Source: Hymenobacter armeniacus (lineage in GTDB: Bacteria > Bacteroidota > Bacteroidia > Cytophagales > Hymenobacteraceae). Taken from it: a stretch of 64,000 bases of DNA. The stretch is taken from contig NZ_JACXAC010000002.1 in assembly GCF_014699055.1 (NCBI RefSeq), forward strand, positions 620,001 through 684,000. The letters run 5' to 3'. Below are positions 8,121 to 18,255 of this stretch, piece after piece. Position 1 is the first letter of the stretch, and each line of letters begins with the position of its first letter. The notes beneath the pieces are model-generated. The model saw nothing but the letters and a program-made list of their open reading frames with translations. It did no database searches and had not been told where the DNA came from. Position numbers and translations under genes: made by a program.

Positions 8121-9191
8121 TTAGTTAAAATACCGGAAATCGTGCCCGTCCTCGATGCGCAGCAGTGTCTCGTAAATCAGGCGCGTCACGCTTTCCACGT
8201 CGTCCTTGTGCACGGTTTCCACGGTGGTGTGCATGTATTTAAGCGGCAGCGAAATCAGAGCTGAGGCTACGCCGGAACCGGAATAGGCAAAGGCATCGGT
8301 GTCGGTGCCGGTGGCGCGGGTGGCGGCGGCACGCTGGAAAGGAATTTCCGCTTGTTTGGCCGTCTCGATGATGAGGTCGCGCAGGTTGTTTTGCACGGCC
8401 GGACCGTAGGTAATGACCGGGCCTTTGCCGCAGGAAATATCACCGGCCGTCTTTTTCTCATACATCGGCGACTGGCTGTCGTGCGTCACATCGGTAATGA
8501 TGGCCACGTCGGGGTTGATGCGGTGGGCCACCATTTCGGCGCCGCGCAGGCCAATTTCCTCCTGCACCGCATTCACGATGTAGAGGCCAAAGGGCAGCTT
8601 TTTGTCGTTCTCCTTCAGCATGCGGGCCACCTCGGCAATCATAAAGCCGCCCACGCGGTTGTCGAGCGCGCGGCCCACGTAAAACTTGTCGTTGAGCACC
8701 GTGAATTCGTCCTCAAACGTCACCACCGAGCCCACGTGAATGCCCATTTCGGCCACTTCGTCGGCGCTGCTCGCGCCGCAGTCCAGAAACACGGTTTCGA
8801 TGGTGGGCGCCTTGTCCTGCTCCACCTTGCGCACGTGAATGGCCGGCCAGCCGAAAATGCCCTTCACAATGCCTTTCTCGCCGAAAATATTGACGCGCTT
8901 GCTGGGCGCCACCAAGGGGTCGGAGCCGCCGTTGCGGCGCAGGTAGAGGTAACCTTCTTTGGTGATGTAATTGACGAAATAAGAAATTTCATCGGCGTGC
9001 GCTTCGATGACGACTTTGTATTTTGCCTCGGGGTTAATCACGCCCACCACGGTACCGTAGGTGTCGACAAAATATTCGTCGATAAACGGCTTGACGTATT
9101 CTAGCCACAATTTCTGGCCTTCTTTTTCGAAGCCGGTGGGCGAGGGGTTGTTGAGATATTTTTCGAGAAACTCGAAGGATTCGGGACGCAT
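8121..9191 (-). CDS. M42 family metallopeptidase (glutamyl aminopeptidase type)
   Basis: This cytoplasmic zinc or cobalt aminopeptidase (356 aa) would trim N-terminal residues from peptides and forms large tetrahedral complexes in relatives. Visible metal and catalytic motifs are VIEAHADEIS (metal His and catalytic Asp), GRALDNRVGG (bridging Asp), VQEEIGLRGA (Glu pair), ITDVTHDSQ (Asp) and KYMHTTVETVH (C-terminal His). ATG 9191 (MRPESFEFLEKYLNNPSPTG) is chosen because SPTGFE is the conserved start of the family and the 19 residues before it overlap the upstream gene. It is followed by the hairpin repeat and a BtuF-like gene; the small membrane protein gene at 9209 lies 17 bp upstream. Confidence 0.92.
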   Translation of the reverse strand: MRPESFEFLEKYLNNPSPTGFEKEGQKLWLEYVKPFIDEYFVDTYGTVVGVINPEAKYKVVIEAHADEISYFVNYITKEGYLYLRRNGGSDPLVAPSKRVNIFGEKGIVKGIFGWPAIHVRKVEQDKAPTIETVFLDCGASSADEVAEMGIHVGSVVTFEDEFTVLNDKFYVGRALDNRVGGFMIAEVARMLKENDKKLPFGLYIVNAVQEEIGLRGAEMVAHRINPDVAIITDVTHDSQSPMYEKKTAGDISCGKGPVITYGPAVQNNLRDLIIETAKQAEIPFQRAAATRATGTDTDAFAYSGSGVASALISLPLKYMHTTVETVHKDDVESVTRLIYETLLRIEDGHDFRYFN

Positions 9192-9208
9192 CGGTAGTGA
9201 TGTTAATT

Positions 9209-9439
9209 TTAAGAAAGAACTGTAACAATAAGCGCTACCAAAAAGCACGTAGCACTTAATACAAGAAAATAATTGCTTGGACTATGAGGCTTCTTGTCCG
9301 TGCCCTCAAACCCGCCAAATGAGCCTTCCGAAAAAAACACACCCAGTAACCCAACGAAAAAACGGCCAATCTTACACCTTGCTACTAAGCCAGTGCATAG
9401 AAGCAGCAGTCCAATTGCAAACCAGCCGATAGGATACAT
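9209..9439 (-). CDS. Small membrane protein, hypothetical (76 aa)
   Basis: A short protein with two hydrophobic segments, one near the N-terminus (about residues 3-33, IGWFAIGLLLLCTGLVARC and FFVGLLGVFF) and one at the C-terminus (about 57-75, YFLVLSATCFLVALIVTVL), joined by a polar loop rich in Gly, Ser and Lys. It fits exactly between the carboxylase gene (stop at 9443) and the M42 peptidase gene (start at 9191) on the same strand and has a good ATG, which supports a real gene. The A+T content is higher than in the flanking genes. No family is recognised. Confidence 0.55.
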   Translation of the reverse strand: MYPIGWFAIGLLLLCTGLVARCKIGRFFVGLLGVFFSEGSFGGFEGTDKKPHSPSNYFLVLSATCFLVALIVTVLS

Positions 9440-9442
9440 GCG

Positions 9443-11011
9443 CTACAAGGGAATATTGCCGTGCTTTTTGCGCGGCATGGTGTCCACTTTGTTTTCCAAC
9501 ATCTTGAAGGCGCGAATCAATTTCTGACGCGTTTGCGACGGCAAGATGACTTCATCTACGAAGCCGCGGTGGGCGGCGCGGTAGGGCGTGGCAAATTTTT
9601 CTTGGTACTCGTCCACCTTTTCCTGCAGCTTGGCTTCGGGGTCTTCGGCAGCGGCTATTTCGCGTTTGAAAATGATTTCGGCCGCGCCTTTGGCGCCCAT
9701 CACCGCGATTTCGGCGGTGGGCCAGGCGTAGTTCATGTCGGCTCCGATGTGCTTGGAGTTCATCACGTCATATGCCCCGCCGTAGGCCTTGCGGGTGATG
9801 ACGGTGATGCGCGGCACGGTGGCCTCGCAGAAAGCGTAGAGCAGCTTGGCGCCGTTGGTGATGATGCCGCGCCACTCCTGGTCGGTGCCGGGCAGGAAGC
9901 CGGGCACGTCTTCCAGCACCAGCAGCGGGATGTTGAACGAGTCGCAGAAGCGCACGAAGCGGGCCGCCTTCGTGCTGGCGTTGATATCGAGCACGCCGGC
10001 CAGCACGGCCGGCTGGTTGCCCACAATGCCGATGCTGCGGCCCGCCAGGCGAGCAAAACCGACTACAATATTTTCGGCGAAGTTCTGGTGCACTTCGAGG
10101 AAAGAGCCTTCGTCGATGATGCCTTCAATCACCTCGCGGATGTCGTAGGGCTGGTTGGCGTTTTCGGGCACAATGCCGTCGAGCACGGGGCGGCTTTCGT
10201 CGCCGGCGGCTTCGTAGGGCTGGGCGGGGGCGGTTTCTTCGCAGTTCTGCGGCATGTAGCTTAGCAACTGCTTGAGGTGGTTGATGCACACCACCTCATT
10301 GGCGCAGCTGAAGTGCGTGACGCCGCTCTTGGCCGAGTGGGTGCTGGCGCCGCCCAGCTCTTCACTGGTCACGTTTTCGTGGGTCACGGTTTTCACCACG
10401 TTGGGGCCGGTCACGAACATGTAGCTCGTGTTTTCCACCATCAGGATGAAGTCGGTGATGGCCGGCGAGTACACGGCGCCGCCCGCGCACGGCCCCATGA
10501 TGGCCGAGAGCTGCGGCACCACGCCCGAGGCGAGGGTGTTCTTGTAAAAGATGTCGGCATAGCCGCCCAGGCTTACCACGCCTTCCTGAATGCGGGCACC
10601 GCCCGAGTCGTTGAGGCCGATGACGGGCGCGCCGTTTTTCATGGCCAGGTCCATGATTTTGACGATTTTCTCGGCGTGCGTTTCGCTCAGCGAACCGCCA
10701 AACACCGTGAAATCCTGCGAGAAAACGTACACCAAGCGGCCGTTTACGGTGCCGTAGCCGGTCACCACACCGTCGCCGAGGTAATATTCTTTATCGAGCC
10801 CGAAATCCTTGGAGCGGTGCATCACAAACTTGCCAATCTCCTCAAAAGAGCCTTCGTCCAGCAGCAAGTCAATCCGTTCGCGGGCGCTGAGCTTGCCTTT
10901 TTTGTGTTGGGCGTCGAGGCGGGCCTGGCCGCCGCCAAGCAGGGCTTCTTCGTTTTTGCGGGCCAGCAGTTCGGTTTTCGAGAGGTGGGCGTGGGCGTGC
11001 GGGTCGGGCAT
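9443..11011 (-). CDS. pccB: Acyl-CoA carboxylase carboxyltransferase (beta) subunit, propionyl-CoA type
   Basis: This 522-residue carboxyltransferase moves CO2 from biotin to an acyl-CoA such as propionyl-CoA or methylmalonyl-CoA. Typical features are the N-terminal [59 protein letters not shown] MFVTGPNVV, and the C-terminal half [24 protein letters not shown] and [12 protein letters not shown], with the terminal KKHGNIPL very typical of this family. ATG 11011 ([10 protein letters not shown]) is preferred to 11062. No biotin carboxylase or biotin carrier is in the window, so partners must be encoded elsewhere. Substrate specificity (propionyl- versus acetyl-CoA) cannot be settled by eye. Confidence 0.92.
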   Translation of the reverse strand: MPDPHAHAHLSKTELLARKNEEALLGGGQARLDAQHKKGKLSARERIDLLLDEGSFEEIGKFVMHRSKDFGLDKEYYLGDGVVTGYGTVNGRLVYVFSQDFTVFGGSLSETHAEKIVKIMDLAMKNGAPVIGLNDSGGARIQEGVVSLGGYADIFYKNTLASGVVPQLSAIMGPCAGGAVYSPAITDFILMVENTSYMFVTGPNVVKTVTHENVTSEELGGASTHSAKSGVTHFSCANEVVCINHLKQLLSYMPQNCEETAPAQPYEAAGDESRPVLDGIVPENANQPYDIREVIEGIIDEGSFLEVHQNFAENIVVGFARLAGRSIGIVGNQPAVLAGVLDINASTKAARFVRFCDSFNIPLLVLEDVPGFLPGTDQEWRGIITNGAKLLYAFCEATVPRITVITRKAYGGAYDVMNSKHIGADMNYAWPTAEIAVMGAKGAAEIIFKREIAAAEDPEAKLQEKVDEYQEKFATPYRAAHRGFVDEVILPSQTRQKLIRAFKMLENKVDTMPRKKHGNIPL

Positions 11012-11094
11012 GAGTGAGGCTAAGCGCGCGGGTGGGAAGGGTGCGCGGGAATGGGATACCAAAGGTAGGTTACGGGTAGATTACGGCGCTTAAT

Positions 11095-11196
11095 AAAAGA
11101 ACGTCCTGCCGAGCGGCGTCGAAGCATTTCTACCGCAATACTAAAATTGATTGACACGGTAGAGATGCTTCGGCCAGCTCAGCAGGACGTTCTTTT
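11095..11196. repeat. Intergenic imperfect inverted repeat
   Basis: The sequence AAAAGAACGTCCTGC starting at 11095 is matched by GCAGGACGTTCTTTTT ending at 11196, and the inner parts (CGAAGCATTTCTACCG against CGGTAGAGATGCTTCG) also pair, leaving an A+T-rich loop. It occupies about half of the gap between the carboxylase start and the oligopeptidase stop, both on the minus strand. The inner GAAGCATCTCTACCG block is shared with the repeat at 18256, and the CTGAGC block with the repeat at 8010. Confidence 0.85.
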
Positions 11197-11213
11197 TCTG
11201 ACTGTCGACTGGT

Positions 11214-13358
11214 CTACAGGTTCTTGCCCAATAGCATCAGCATGAAGGCGTACTGCCGCGCCGTGTCGTCAATGGACTTGAAGCGGCCCGAGGCGCCGCC
11301 GTGGCCCGCGGCCATGTCGGTGTGTAGCAAGAGCAGGTTCTTGTCGGTTTTCTGGGCGCGTAGTTTCGCCACCCACTTGGCGGGCTCATAGTACTGCACT
11401 TGCGAGTCGTGCAGGCCGGTGGTGACGAGCATATTCGGATACGCCTGCTTCTTCACGTTGTCGTAGGGCGAGTACGACAGCATGTACTTGAACTCCTCCT
11501 CGTTGGCCGGGTTGCCCCACTGGTCGTACTCGCTGGTGGTGAGCGGAATGCTGGGGTCCGACATCGTCGTGACCACATCCACGAACGGCACGGCGGCAAT
11601 GACGCCCTTGTAGAGGTCGGGCCGCATGTTCACCACGGCACCCATGAGCAGGCCGCCGGCGCTGCCGCCCATGGCAAACAGCGTGGCGGGCGAGGTGAGT
11701 TGCTGCTTCAGCTTGGTGGCGCCCACCTGCACCTCGCGCGGCTTGGTGAGGTATTCGGAGCAGTCAATGAAATCATTAAAACTGTTGATTTTGTGCGCCA
11801 TGCGGCCGTCTTCAAACCACTGCCGGCCCATTTCCTGGCCGCCCCGAATGTTGCACAGCGCGTACACAAAGCCGCGGTTCAGCAAGCTCAGCCGGGCGGC
11901 GCTGAAAGTGGGGTCCTGCGAGAAGCCGTAGGAACCGTAGGCGTACTGCAGCAGCGGCGCGCTCCCGTCCAGCTTCGTGCCCTTCTTGTACACGATGGAC
12001 ATGGGAATGAACTTGTTATCGCGCGACTTCACAAACACCCGCTCCGTCACGTAGTCGAACTTATTGTAGTTGCCCAGCACCGATTGCTCTTTCAGCAGCG
12101 TGCCGGTGCGCGTGCTCATGTCGTACTCGTAAATGGACGGCGGCGTGGTGAGCGAGGTGTAATTGTAGCGCAGCAGCGGCGTGTCAATCTCGCGGTTCAC
12201 GCCAACGGTGGCGGTATAGGCCGCTTCATCGAAGGGGATGTAGTGCTCCTGTTTGTCTTTGAGGCTCACCACGCGCAGCTGGCGCAGGCCGCCCTTTCGC
12301 TCATTCAACACCAAGTATTCTTTGAACACCTCGAAATTGTCGAGGAAGATGACGGGGTTGCGGGGCAGCGCGTCGGTCCACGCAGCTTTGGCGGTGGTGG
12401 CCACGGGCGTCATCATCAGGCGGTAGTTGGGCGCCTGCCAGTTGGTGCGCACGTAGAACTTGTCGCCCAGGTGCTCTACTTGGTACAGGTGGTCAGGCTC
12501 GCGCTTTTGAAACACCTTGGGCTGGGCCGTGGGCGCGTTGGCTTCCAGGTAGCGGTACTCCGACGACAGCGAGCTGTTGAGGTCAATGCCAATGTATTTC
12601 CGCGACTTCGAGCGGTTGATGGACACGTTGAAAGTGTTGTCCTTCTCTTCGTACACGAAGGAGTCCGTCTTGGGGTCGGTGCCCAGCGTGTGGCGGTACA
12701 CTTGGTAGGGCAGCAGCGTTTTCACATCCTTGCGCACGTAGAACACGGTCTTGTTGTCGGCGGCCCACACCGCTTCGCCGCTGGTGTTGTGAATGCGCTC
12801 GGGATAGTCCTTGCCGGTGGCCAGGTTCTTGAACCGCAGCGTGTACAGCCGGCGGCTCACGGTGTCGACCGAGAAAGCTAGCAACTGGTTGTTGTCGCTC
12901 ACGGCCCAGTCGCCAATCTGGAAATACGGCCGGCCGGTACCCATCTCGTCGCCGTTCAACAACACTTCCTCGGTGGCTATCAGGCTGCCTTTCTTGCGGC
13001 AATAGACGGGATATTCCGACGCAAATTCGTAGCGCGTGTAATAGTAGTAATCGTTGTCTCGATAAGGTTCGGAGGAGTCTTCCTGCTTGATGCGGTTTTT
13101 GATTTCCTGGGCCAGCTTTTTCTGGGTTTCCTTGGTGCCGGCCATTTGCTGGTCGTAGTAGGCGTTTTCGGCATTTAGGTACTTCAGCACCGCCGGGTCG
13201 CTGGGCTGGTTCAGCCAGTAGTAGTTATCGGTGCGGGTGATGCCGAAATCGGTAAACACCTTGGGCTTGATGGGCGCTACCGGAGCACCCTGCCCCACAG
13301 CACTTCCGGCCAGGGCCGCGCCTGCGCCAGTCAACATGGCTTTTCTAAGGAATTTCAT
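11214..13358 (-). CDS. ptrB: Oligopeptidase B (S9A prolyl oligopeptidase family), exported
   Basis: A 714-residue serine peptidase cleaving small peptides after basic residues. The N-terminus has a signal-like sequence (MKFLRKAMLTGAGAALAGSAVGQ), so export to the periplasm is likely. Next comes a beta-propeller (to about residue 420) that restricts access to the active site and an alpha/beta-hydrolase domain. The catalytic triad can be placed at Ser566 (GGSAGG), Asp651 (GLHDSQVQ) and His686 (AGHGGAS), in line with family spacing. Acidic residues that define Arg/Lys specificity are likely, but I did not verify them. The gene stands alone between a hairpin repeat downstream and the clpC terminator region upstream, preceded by A+T-rich DNA that probably holds the promoter. 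Confidence 0.92.
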   Translation of the reverse strand: MKFLRKAMLTGAGAALAGSAVGQGAPVAPIKPKVFTDFGITRTDNYYWLNQPSDPAVLKYLNAENAYYDQQMAGTKETQKKLAQEIKNRIKQEDSSEPYRDNDYYYYTRYEFASEYPVYCRKKGSLIATEEVLLNGDEMGTGRPYFQIGDWAVSDNNQLLAFSVDTVSRRLYTLRFKNLATGKDYPERIHNTSGEAVWAADNKTVFYVRKDVKTLLPYQVYRHTLGTDPKTDSFVYEEKDNTFNVSINRSKSRKYIGIDLNSSLSSEYRYLEANAPTAQPKVFQKREPDHLYQVEHLGDKFYVRTNWQAPNYRLMMTPVATTAKAAWTDALPRNPVIFLDNFEVFKEYLVLNERKGGLRQLRVVSLKDKQEHYIPFDEAAYTATVGVNREIDTPLLRYNYTSLTTPPSIYEYDMSTRTGTLLKEQSVLGNYNKFDYVTERVFVKSRDNKFIPMSIVYKKGTKLDGSAPLLQYAYGSYGFSQDPTFSAARLSLLNRGFVYALCNIRGGQEMGRQWFEDGRMAHKINSFNDFIDCSEYLTKPREVQVGATKLKQQLTSPATLFAMGGSAGGLLMGAVVNMRPDLYKGVIAAVPFVDVVTTMSDPSIPLTTSEYDQWGNPANEEEFKYMLSYSPYDNVKKQAYPNMLVTTGLHDSQVQYYEPAKWVAKLRAQKTDKNLLLLHTDMAAGHGGASGRFKSIDDTARQYAFMLMLLGKNL

Positions 13359-13490
13359 ACTAGAAAAATATCAAAATGTTTATAATCAACACTGAGGTGA
13401 GAATTGGCGGCGTAAGTTAATGGATAAGTTATAAAATATACTCCATCTATATAGTAGGGCCGTTAGCGGTAGCGCAGGCAGCAAAACGAA

Positions 13491-13522
13491 AAAGGCTGGC
13501 CTCCCTGCGGAAGCCAGCCTTT
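13491..13522 (-). terminator. Rho-independent terminator of clpC
   Basis: On the minus strand AAAGGCTGGC pairs with GCCAGCCTTT around a 12-base loop, followed by TTCGTTTT. It lies 21 bp past the clpC stop codon, in the right orientation for that gene. Confidence 0.85.
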
Positions 13523-13542
13523 AAGCGCAATCTAATGACAGA

Positions 13543-16152
13543 TTACTTCTTTGTGTCAGCATCGGGAGCTTCCGGCGTTTCGGCCGGGCGCTCGTCGCTG
13601 GCGAGGTTTTGGGCCTCGTCGCTCTTGCTCACCGAGAAGGTCAGTTCCTCGGCGCCTTCGGTGTAGTCGGCAGTAATCACGTCGCCGTGCACCACCTGGG
13701 CCTTGAGGATTTCCTCCGCAATCGGGTCTTCTATGTACTTCTGGATGGCGCGGTTCAACGGACGGGCACCGTACTTGGGGTCGTAGCCTTTGTCAGCCAC
13801 GAAGTCTTTAGCGGCTTCCGTCAGCTCAACACGGTAGCCCAGGGCCTGCACCCGCGAGAGGAGCTTGCTGAGGCTGATGTCGATGATTTTGTGGATGTCC
13901 TTTTTCTCCAGCGAGTTGAAGACGATGACGTCATCCAAGCGGTTCAGGAACTCAGGCGAGAAGGTCTTTTTCAGGGCGTTGGTGATGGTGCCCTTCGTAA
14001 TCTCGTCCATGTTTTCCTGGCGGGCTTTCGTGCCGAAGCCAATGCCGGCGCCGAAGTCCTGCAGGTCACGCGCCCCGATGTTCGAGGTCATGATGATGAT
14101 GGTGTTCCGGAAGTCCACCTTGCGGCCGAGGCCGTCGGTTAGGATGCCGTCGTCCAACACTTGCAGGAGCAGGTTGTACACGTCCGGGTGCGCCTTCTCA
14201 ATCTCGTCGAGCAGGATAACCGAGTACGGCTTGCGGCGGATTTTCTCCGTCAGCTGGCCGCCCTCTTCGTAACCCACGTAGCCGGGAGGCGCGCCCACCA
14301 GGCGCGACACGCTGAATTTCTCCATGTACTCCGACATATCGACGCGCACCAGCGCATCTTCTTTGTCGAAGAGGTAGGTGGCCAGCACCTTGGCCAGCTC
14401 CGTCTTACCTACACCCGTCGGGCCGAGGAATACGAACGAGCCGATGGGCTTCTTGGGGTCTTTCAGGCCCACGCGGGTGCGCTGAATGGCTTTCACCAGC
14501 TGCTTGATGGCTTTGTCCTGGCCAATTACTTTGCCTTGCAACTCCTCGTTCATGTTGAGGAGTTTCTGGCTTTCGTTCTGGGCCACGCGCGAAACGGGGA
14601 TGCCGGTCATCATGGCGATTACCTCGGCCACGTTTTCCTCTTTCACCGTGTAGCGCTTCTTCTTGGTTTCCTCTTCCCAGCTCTTTTTGGCGCCTTCGAG
14701 TTGGTCCAGCAGCTTCTTCTCGGTGTCGCGGAGCTTGGCGGCTTCCTCGTATTTCTGCGATTTCACCACGCGGTTTTTCTCGCCTTTGATGTTCTCAATC
14801 TGCTCTTCGAGCGAGAGAATGTCCTCGGGCACCACGATGTTATTGATGTGCACGCGGGCACCGGCTTCGTCGAGGATGTCGATGGCCTTGTCCGGCAGGA
14901 AACGGTCCGACATGTACCGGTCGCTCAGCATCACGCACTGCTCAATGGCCTTGTCGGTGTACACCACGTGGTGGTGGTCCTGATACTTGTCCTTGATGTT
15001 GTGCAGGATTTCGATGGTCTCCTCGGGCGTAGTGGGGTCCACCATCACCATCTGGAAACGACGGGCCAGGGCGCCATCTTTCTCGATGTACTGACGGTAC
15101 TCGTCCAGCGTGGTGGCGCCGATGCATTGAATCTCGCCGCGGGCCAAAGCCGGCTTGAACATGTTCGAAGCATCGAGCGAGCCCGAAGCACCGCCGGCGC
15201 CCACAATGGTGTGCAGCTCGTCGATGAACAGAATCACGTCGGGCGACTTCTCCAGCTCGTTCATCACGGCCTTCATGCGCTCCTCAAACTGGCCGCGGTA
15301 CTTGGTGCCGGCCACCAGCGAAGCCAAGTCCAGGGTCACGACGCGCTTGTTGAAGAGCACGCGGCTCACCTTTTTCTGGATGATGCGCAGGGCGAGGCCT
15401 TCGGCGATGGCGGTTTTGCCTACGCCGGGCTCACCGATGAGGATGGGGTTATTTTTCTTGCGGCGGCTCAGGATTTGGGCCACGCGCTCAATTTCTTTTT
15501 CGCGGCCCACGATGGGGTCGAGCTTGTCTTCCTCGGCCAGCTTGGTGAGGTCGCGGCCGAAGTTGTCGAGCACCGGGGTGCGCGATTTTTCGCCCGGCTT
15601 TTTGGCCGTCGAGCTGCCCGAACTGCCGCGGCCGCCGGGGCCCGACGAGCCAAACAGTTTGTCGTTGTCGTCGTCGTCGGTATCGGGCGTACGGTTTTGC
15701 GGGGCAGCGCCGGCATTGCCGTGGTAATCCAGCGAGTCGCGCACAGTTTCGTAGTTCACGTTAAACTTGGAAAGAATTTGGGAAGATATGTTGTCTTCGT
15801 CCCGCAGGATAGACAACAGGAGGTGTTCGGTGCCAATGATTTCGGACTTGAAGATTTTGGCCTCCAAGTAGGTTATTTTCAGCACCTTTTCGGTCTGCTT
15901 GGTGAGCGGAATCGAGCCGGTGATGCTGGTGCCCTGGGTGGCGGTGTTGCGGGTGGCCTGCTCGAGCGAAAACTTGAGCTCGTCGATGCTCACGCCCAAC
16001 TTGCGCAGCAGCCCGAGGGCCGTGCCTTCGGCTTCGCGAATCATGCCCAGGAGCAGGTGTTCGGTACCGATATAGTCGTGACCGAGACGGATGGCTTCCT
16101 CCCGGCTCAGGGAAATAACCTCTTTGACGCGGTTTGAGAATTTAGCTTCCAT
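13543..16152 (-). CDS. clpC: ATP-dependent Clp protease ATP-binding subunit ClpC
   Basis: An 869-residue AAA+ unfoldase that feeds substrates to ClpP. Two Clp_N repeats occupy about 1-150, followed by a Gly/Ser/Asp-rich linker (about 150-195), the first AAA module with Walker A GEPGVGKT at 240-247, a UVR-type coiled segment ([18 protein letters not shown]), the second AAA module ([12 protein letters not shown]), and the ClpB_D2 small domain. An IGF tripeptide in [13 protein letters not shown], in the expected loop of the second module, marks it as a ClpP-interacting unfoldase rather than ClpB. The C-terminal ~30 residues are acidic and poorly conserved. Start ATG 16152 ([20 protein letters not shown]) matches the family. 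It is monocistronic, with its own terminator. Confidence 0.96.
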   Translation of the reverse strand: MEAKFSNRVKEVISLSREEAIRLGHDYIGTEHLLLGMIREAEGTALGLLRKLGVSIDELKFSLEQATRNTATQGTSITGSIPLTKQTEKVLKITYLEAKIFKSEIIGTEHLLLSILRDEDNISSQILSKFNVNYETVRDSLDYHGNAGAAPQNRTPDTDDDDNDKLFGSSGPGGRGSSGSSTAKKPGEKSRTPVLDNFGRDLTKLAEEDKLDPIVGREKEIERVAQILSRRKKNNPILIGEPGVGKTAIAEGLALRIIQKKVSRVLFNKRVVTLDLASLVAGTKYRGQFEERMKAVMNELEKSPDVILFIDELHTIVGAGGASGSLDASNMFKPALARGEIQCIGATTLDEYRQYIEKDGALARRFQMVMVDPTTPEETIEILHNIKDKYQDHHHVVYTDKAIEQCVMLSDRYMSDRFLPDKAIDILDEAGARVHINNIVVPEDILSLEEQIENIKGEKNRVVKSQKYEEAAKLRDTEKKLLDQLEGAKKSWEEETKKKRYTVKEENVAEVIAMMTGIPVSRVAQNESQKLLNMNEELQGKVIGQDKAIKQLVKAIQRTRVGLKDPKKPIGSFVFLGPTGVGKTELAKVLATYLFDKEDALVRVDMSEYMEKFSVSRLVGAPPGYVGYEEGGQLTEKIRRKPYSVILLDEIEKAHPDVYNLLLQVLDDGILTDGLGRKVDFRNTIIIMTSNIGARDLQDFGAGIGFGTKARQENMDEITKGTITNALKKTFSPEFLNRLDDVIVFNSLEKKDIHKIIDISLSKLLSRVQALGYRVELTEAAKDFVADKGYDPKYGARPLNRAIQKYIEDPIAEEILKAQVVHGDVITADYTEGAEELTFSVSKSDEAQNLASDERPAETPEAPDADTKK

Positions 16153-16331
16153 GCCAATAAACGTAGTGAAAAATCAGACAGCCCCGCGTCGGGCAATAAC
16201 TCGAATAACGGGTTGGGCCGATGTAGCTTGAAAACAAGCTGGTTCGGGCGAAGGTTCGGACCGGTTGCGGCCCGCAGGCTTTTAATCTAACGTCGGAGGA
16301 AATTTACAGGTTGCTGCTTTTCGCCACAACT

Positions 16332-17012
16332 TTACAGTAAAAATCCGCCGGCGGCCGGACCCTGCGAAAACAAGAGGTCCAGCACACTCAGGCCCGGCTC
16401 AAAACCTGGGCCAAACACCTGCGGATAGGGCCTCACCAGGGTATGGGCTGCCGGTCTGTCAGGTTCGGGCTCGCGGGAGGCCGTTTTGGGTGTCAGCCAG
16501 TCGCGTCGGTCCACGATGGCGGCGGCGGACGGGCTAGCTAGAAGACCAACATTCTCGAAAGAAGGTTGCGTGGAGTGGTAGGCGTGGTATTCGGCGGTGA
16601 GGTGGATGGGCAGGGTCAGTCGAAAGCAGCGCAACAATAAGCGCAGGAATTGCAGGTTGAGGTCGAAAAGCAAGATAGGCTTACGTACGTAAATATCGTG
16701 CAGGTAGTCGGCATAATATTCAAAATACGGACTATTGCCGTAGGCCGTTTGCAAGGTGCGCGAGTGCCGGTGAATCCAGTTCTGGCGGTAGTCGATTTCA
16801 ATTTCAGAAACACTCACTTTTTCGGCCCGGTTTCCATCAATAACCGGCACCGTGAGCGGCTGCACGCCCTGCGCCGTGCGGATGAGGCAGCGGTTGCGGT
16901 AGGTTTGCTTGCGGTAATGCTCGTGGGCTTCGAGGAGCAGGCCGTCGGCGCGCTGCAGCGCGGCGAAAAGCGCGGCCGGCGGGAAGTAGTGCAGTTCGGT
17001 GAGGAGAATCAT
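16332..17012 (-). CDS. WbqC family protein
   Basis: A 226-residue protein of the WbqC-like family, found near O-antigen and capsule genes in Gram-negatives and scattered elsewhere in Bacteroidota. Visible family features are ELHYFPPAALFAALQRADGLLLEAHEHYRKQTYRNRC, in which the metal-binding His and the 'YRNR' motif are typical, IQPLTVPV-type strand VQPLTVPVIDG, and the late segment YFEYYADYL. The enzymatic role is not certain; a nucleotide-sugar or amide transfer activity has been proposed for relatives. The gene is 30 bp downstream of the efflux adaptor gene, so it may be read together with the metal-efflux operon, or it may have its own promoter. Confidence 0.8.
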   Translation of the reverse strand: MILLTELHYFPPAALFAALQRADGLLLEAHEHYRKQTYRNRCLIRTAQGVQPLTVPVIDGNRAEKVSVSEIEIDYRQNWIHRHSRTLQTAYGNSPYFEYYADYLHDIYVRKPILLFDLNLQFLRLLLRCFRLTLPIHLTAEYHAYHSTQPSFENVGLLASPSAAAIVDRRDWLTPKTASREPEPDRPAAHTLVRPYPQVFGPGFEPGLSVLDLLFSQGPAAGGFLL

Positions 17013-17041
17013 GGGCAGTGTAGAAACGCAAATATGCGCCT

Positions 17042-18226
17042 CTACTCGTCTCCGCCCTGGCCTTTACTGCGCTCGGCGTCGAGGAAGTAGGCACCCTTCA
17101 CGACCAGATGCGTGGTGTCGCTCAGCTTATCCAGCGGGCGCACGGCTACCTGGCCCTGGTCGGTGGCGCCGGGGCGGAGGCTGAAGCGCCGGAAGGTGCT
17201 GCCTTTGGCGTCGGACTTTACCTGATAATAGGCGTAGCTGATGTCGCCGCCGGGCACGAGGGCGTCTTCGGGCAGGGTGCGCTGGGGCGTGCGGCCGGTG
17301 AGGATGCGGGCACTGACGTATTGGCCGGGCAGCAGGGCCGCGGTGGCAGCGGCATCGGGGCCGCTGTCGTGCAGGTGGGCGTGCACGCTTACGGTGCGTC
17401 CGTCGTCATCGAAGGCTTTGCCGACGAGGAAAACGGTGGCCGGCAGCGGGCGGGCGCTGGCCCCCTGAGCGGGCGCGCGGAACAGAATGTCCTGGCCCAC
17501 TTTCACCTTGGCGATATCGCGCTCGAACACTTTTAACTCCAGGTGCAGGTCGGAGCGGTCGACCAGCTCGATGAGGACGTCCTGCGGATTCACGAACTGG
17601 CCAGGGTTGACTAGCACGGCCTTCACGTAGCCGCCAATGGGCGCAATGAGCGGCACGCTGGGCTTGATGCTGCTGGCGCTGATGCGCTCGGGCACGAGGC
17701 CGATGAGGCGGAGCTGGGCGGCGAGGCTGCCGGCCGCGGCCTGCTCGGTGCGCAGCTCGGAAGTGGCTTGCTGAAGCTTGCGGCGCGCGCCCACGTCCTC
17801 GTCGTTGAGGACTTGCTGGCGGGCCGTTTCTTGCTGCAGGAACACAATGCGGGCTTTGCTTTGGAGGTAGTCCTGCTGCAGCTTGAGGTAGTCGGGGTTG
17901 CGCAGGGTGGCGAGCACGCTGCCGCGCGACACGTGCTGGCCGGGCAGCACCGGGAGCTGCTGCACGTAGCCGCCCATGATGGCCGTGATGGATACTTTGT
18001 GGTTCGGCGGCACGTCAATCTGGCCGGTGGCCTGCACTTCGGTGCCCAGGTCGCGGCGGGTGAACGTGCCGAGCTCGATGCCGGCGGCCTGCAGCTGGGC
18101 TTTGGAGAGGAAGACTTCGTTGGGCGCGCGGGGCGGGGGCGCGGCGGGCTTTTCGGCGGTGGTTTCGGTTTTGCTGCCGCAGGCAACGAGGCAGGGGAAG
18201 AGGGCGAGGTAGGGCAGGAGTTTCAT
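17042..18226 (-). CDS. RND efflux periplasmic adaptor, metal-exporter type (CzcB/CusB-like), lipoprotein
   Basis: The 394-residue membrane-fusion protein of a tripartite metal pump. The N-terminus is a lipoprotein signal with the lipobox LVAC (Cys16). The body shows the lipoyl/barrel-sandwich strands (VPPNHKVSITAIMGGYVQQLPVLPGQHVSRG), a long coiled-coil hairpin, and the beta-barrel segment IAPIGGYVKAVLVNPGQFVNPQDVLIELVDRSDLHLEL, which are standard for the CzcB/CusB group. ATG 18226 is chosen; the in-frame extension to 18379 runs through the repeat at 18256 and has no coding character. It follows the CzcA-OMF gene (stop at 18383) on the same strand, and the two probably form one operon with a hairpin repeat between them. 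Confidence 0.9.
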   Translation of the reverse strand: MKLLPYLALFPCLVACGSKTETTAEKPAAPPPRAPNEVFLSKAQLQAAGIELGTFTRRDLGTEVQATGQIDVPPNHKVSITAIMGGYVQQLPVLPGQHVSRGSVLATLRNPDYLKLQQDYLQSKARIVFLQQETARQQVLNDEDVGARRKLQQATSELRTEQAAAGSLAAQLRLIGLVPERISASSIKPSVPLIAPIGGYVKAVLVNPGQFVNPQDVLIELVDRSDLHLELKVFERDIAKVKVGQDILFRAPAQGASARPLPATVFLVGKAFDDDGRTVSVHAHLHDSGPDAAATAALLPGQYVSARILTGRTPQRTLPEDALVPGGDISYAYYQVKSDAKGSTFRRFSLRPGATDQGQVAVRPLDKLSDTTHLVVKGAYFLDAERSKGQGGDE

Positions 18227-18255
18227 GGGAATATATTTCTTGGTTTTGTTGGGCC

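Noticed and set aside
14161..16137. 658-residue plus-strand open frame antisense to clpC
   Set aside because: clpC motifs are complete on the minus strand; this frame shows no domains.
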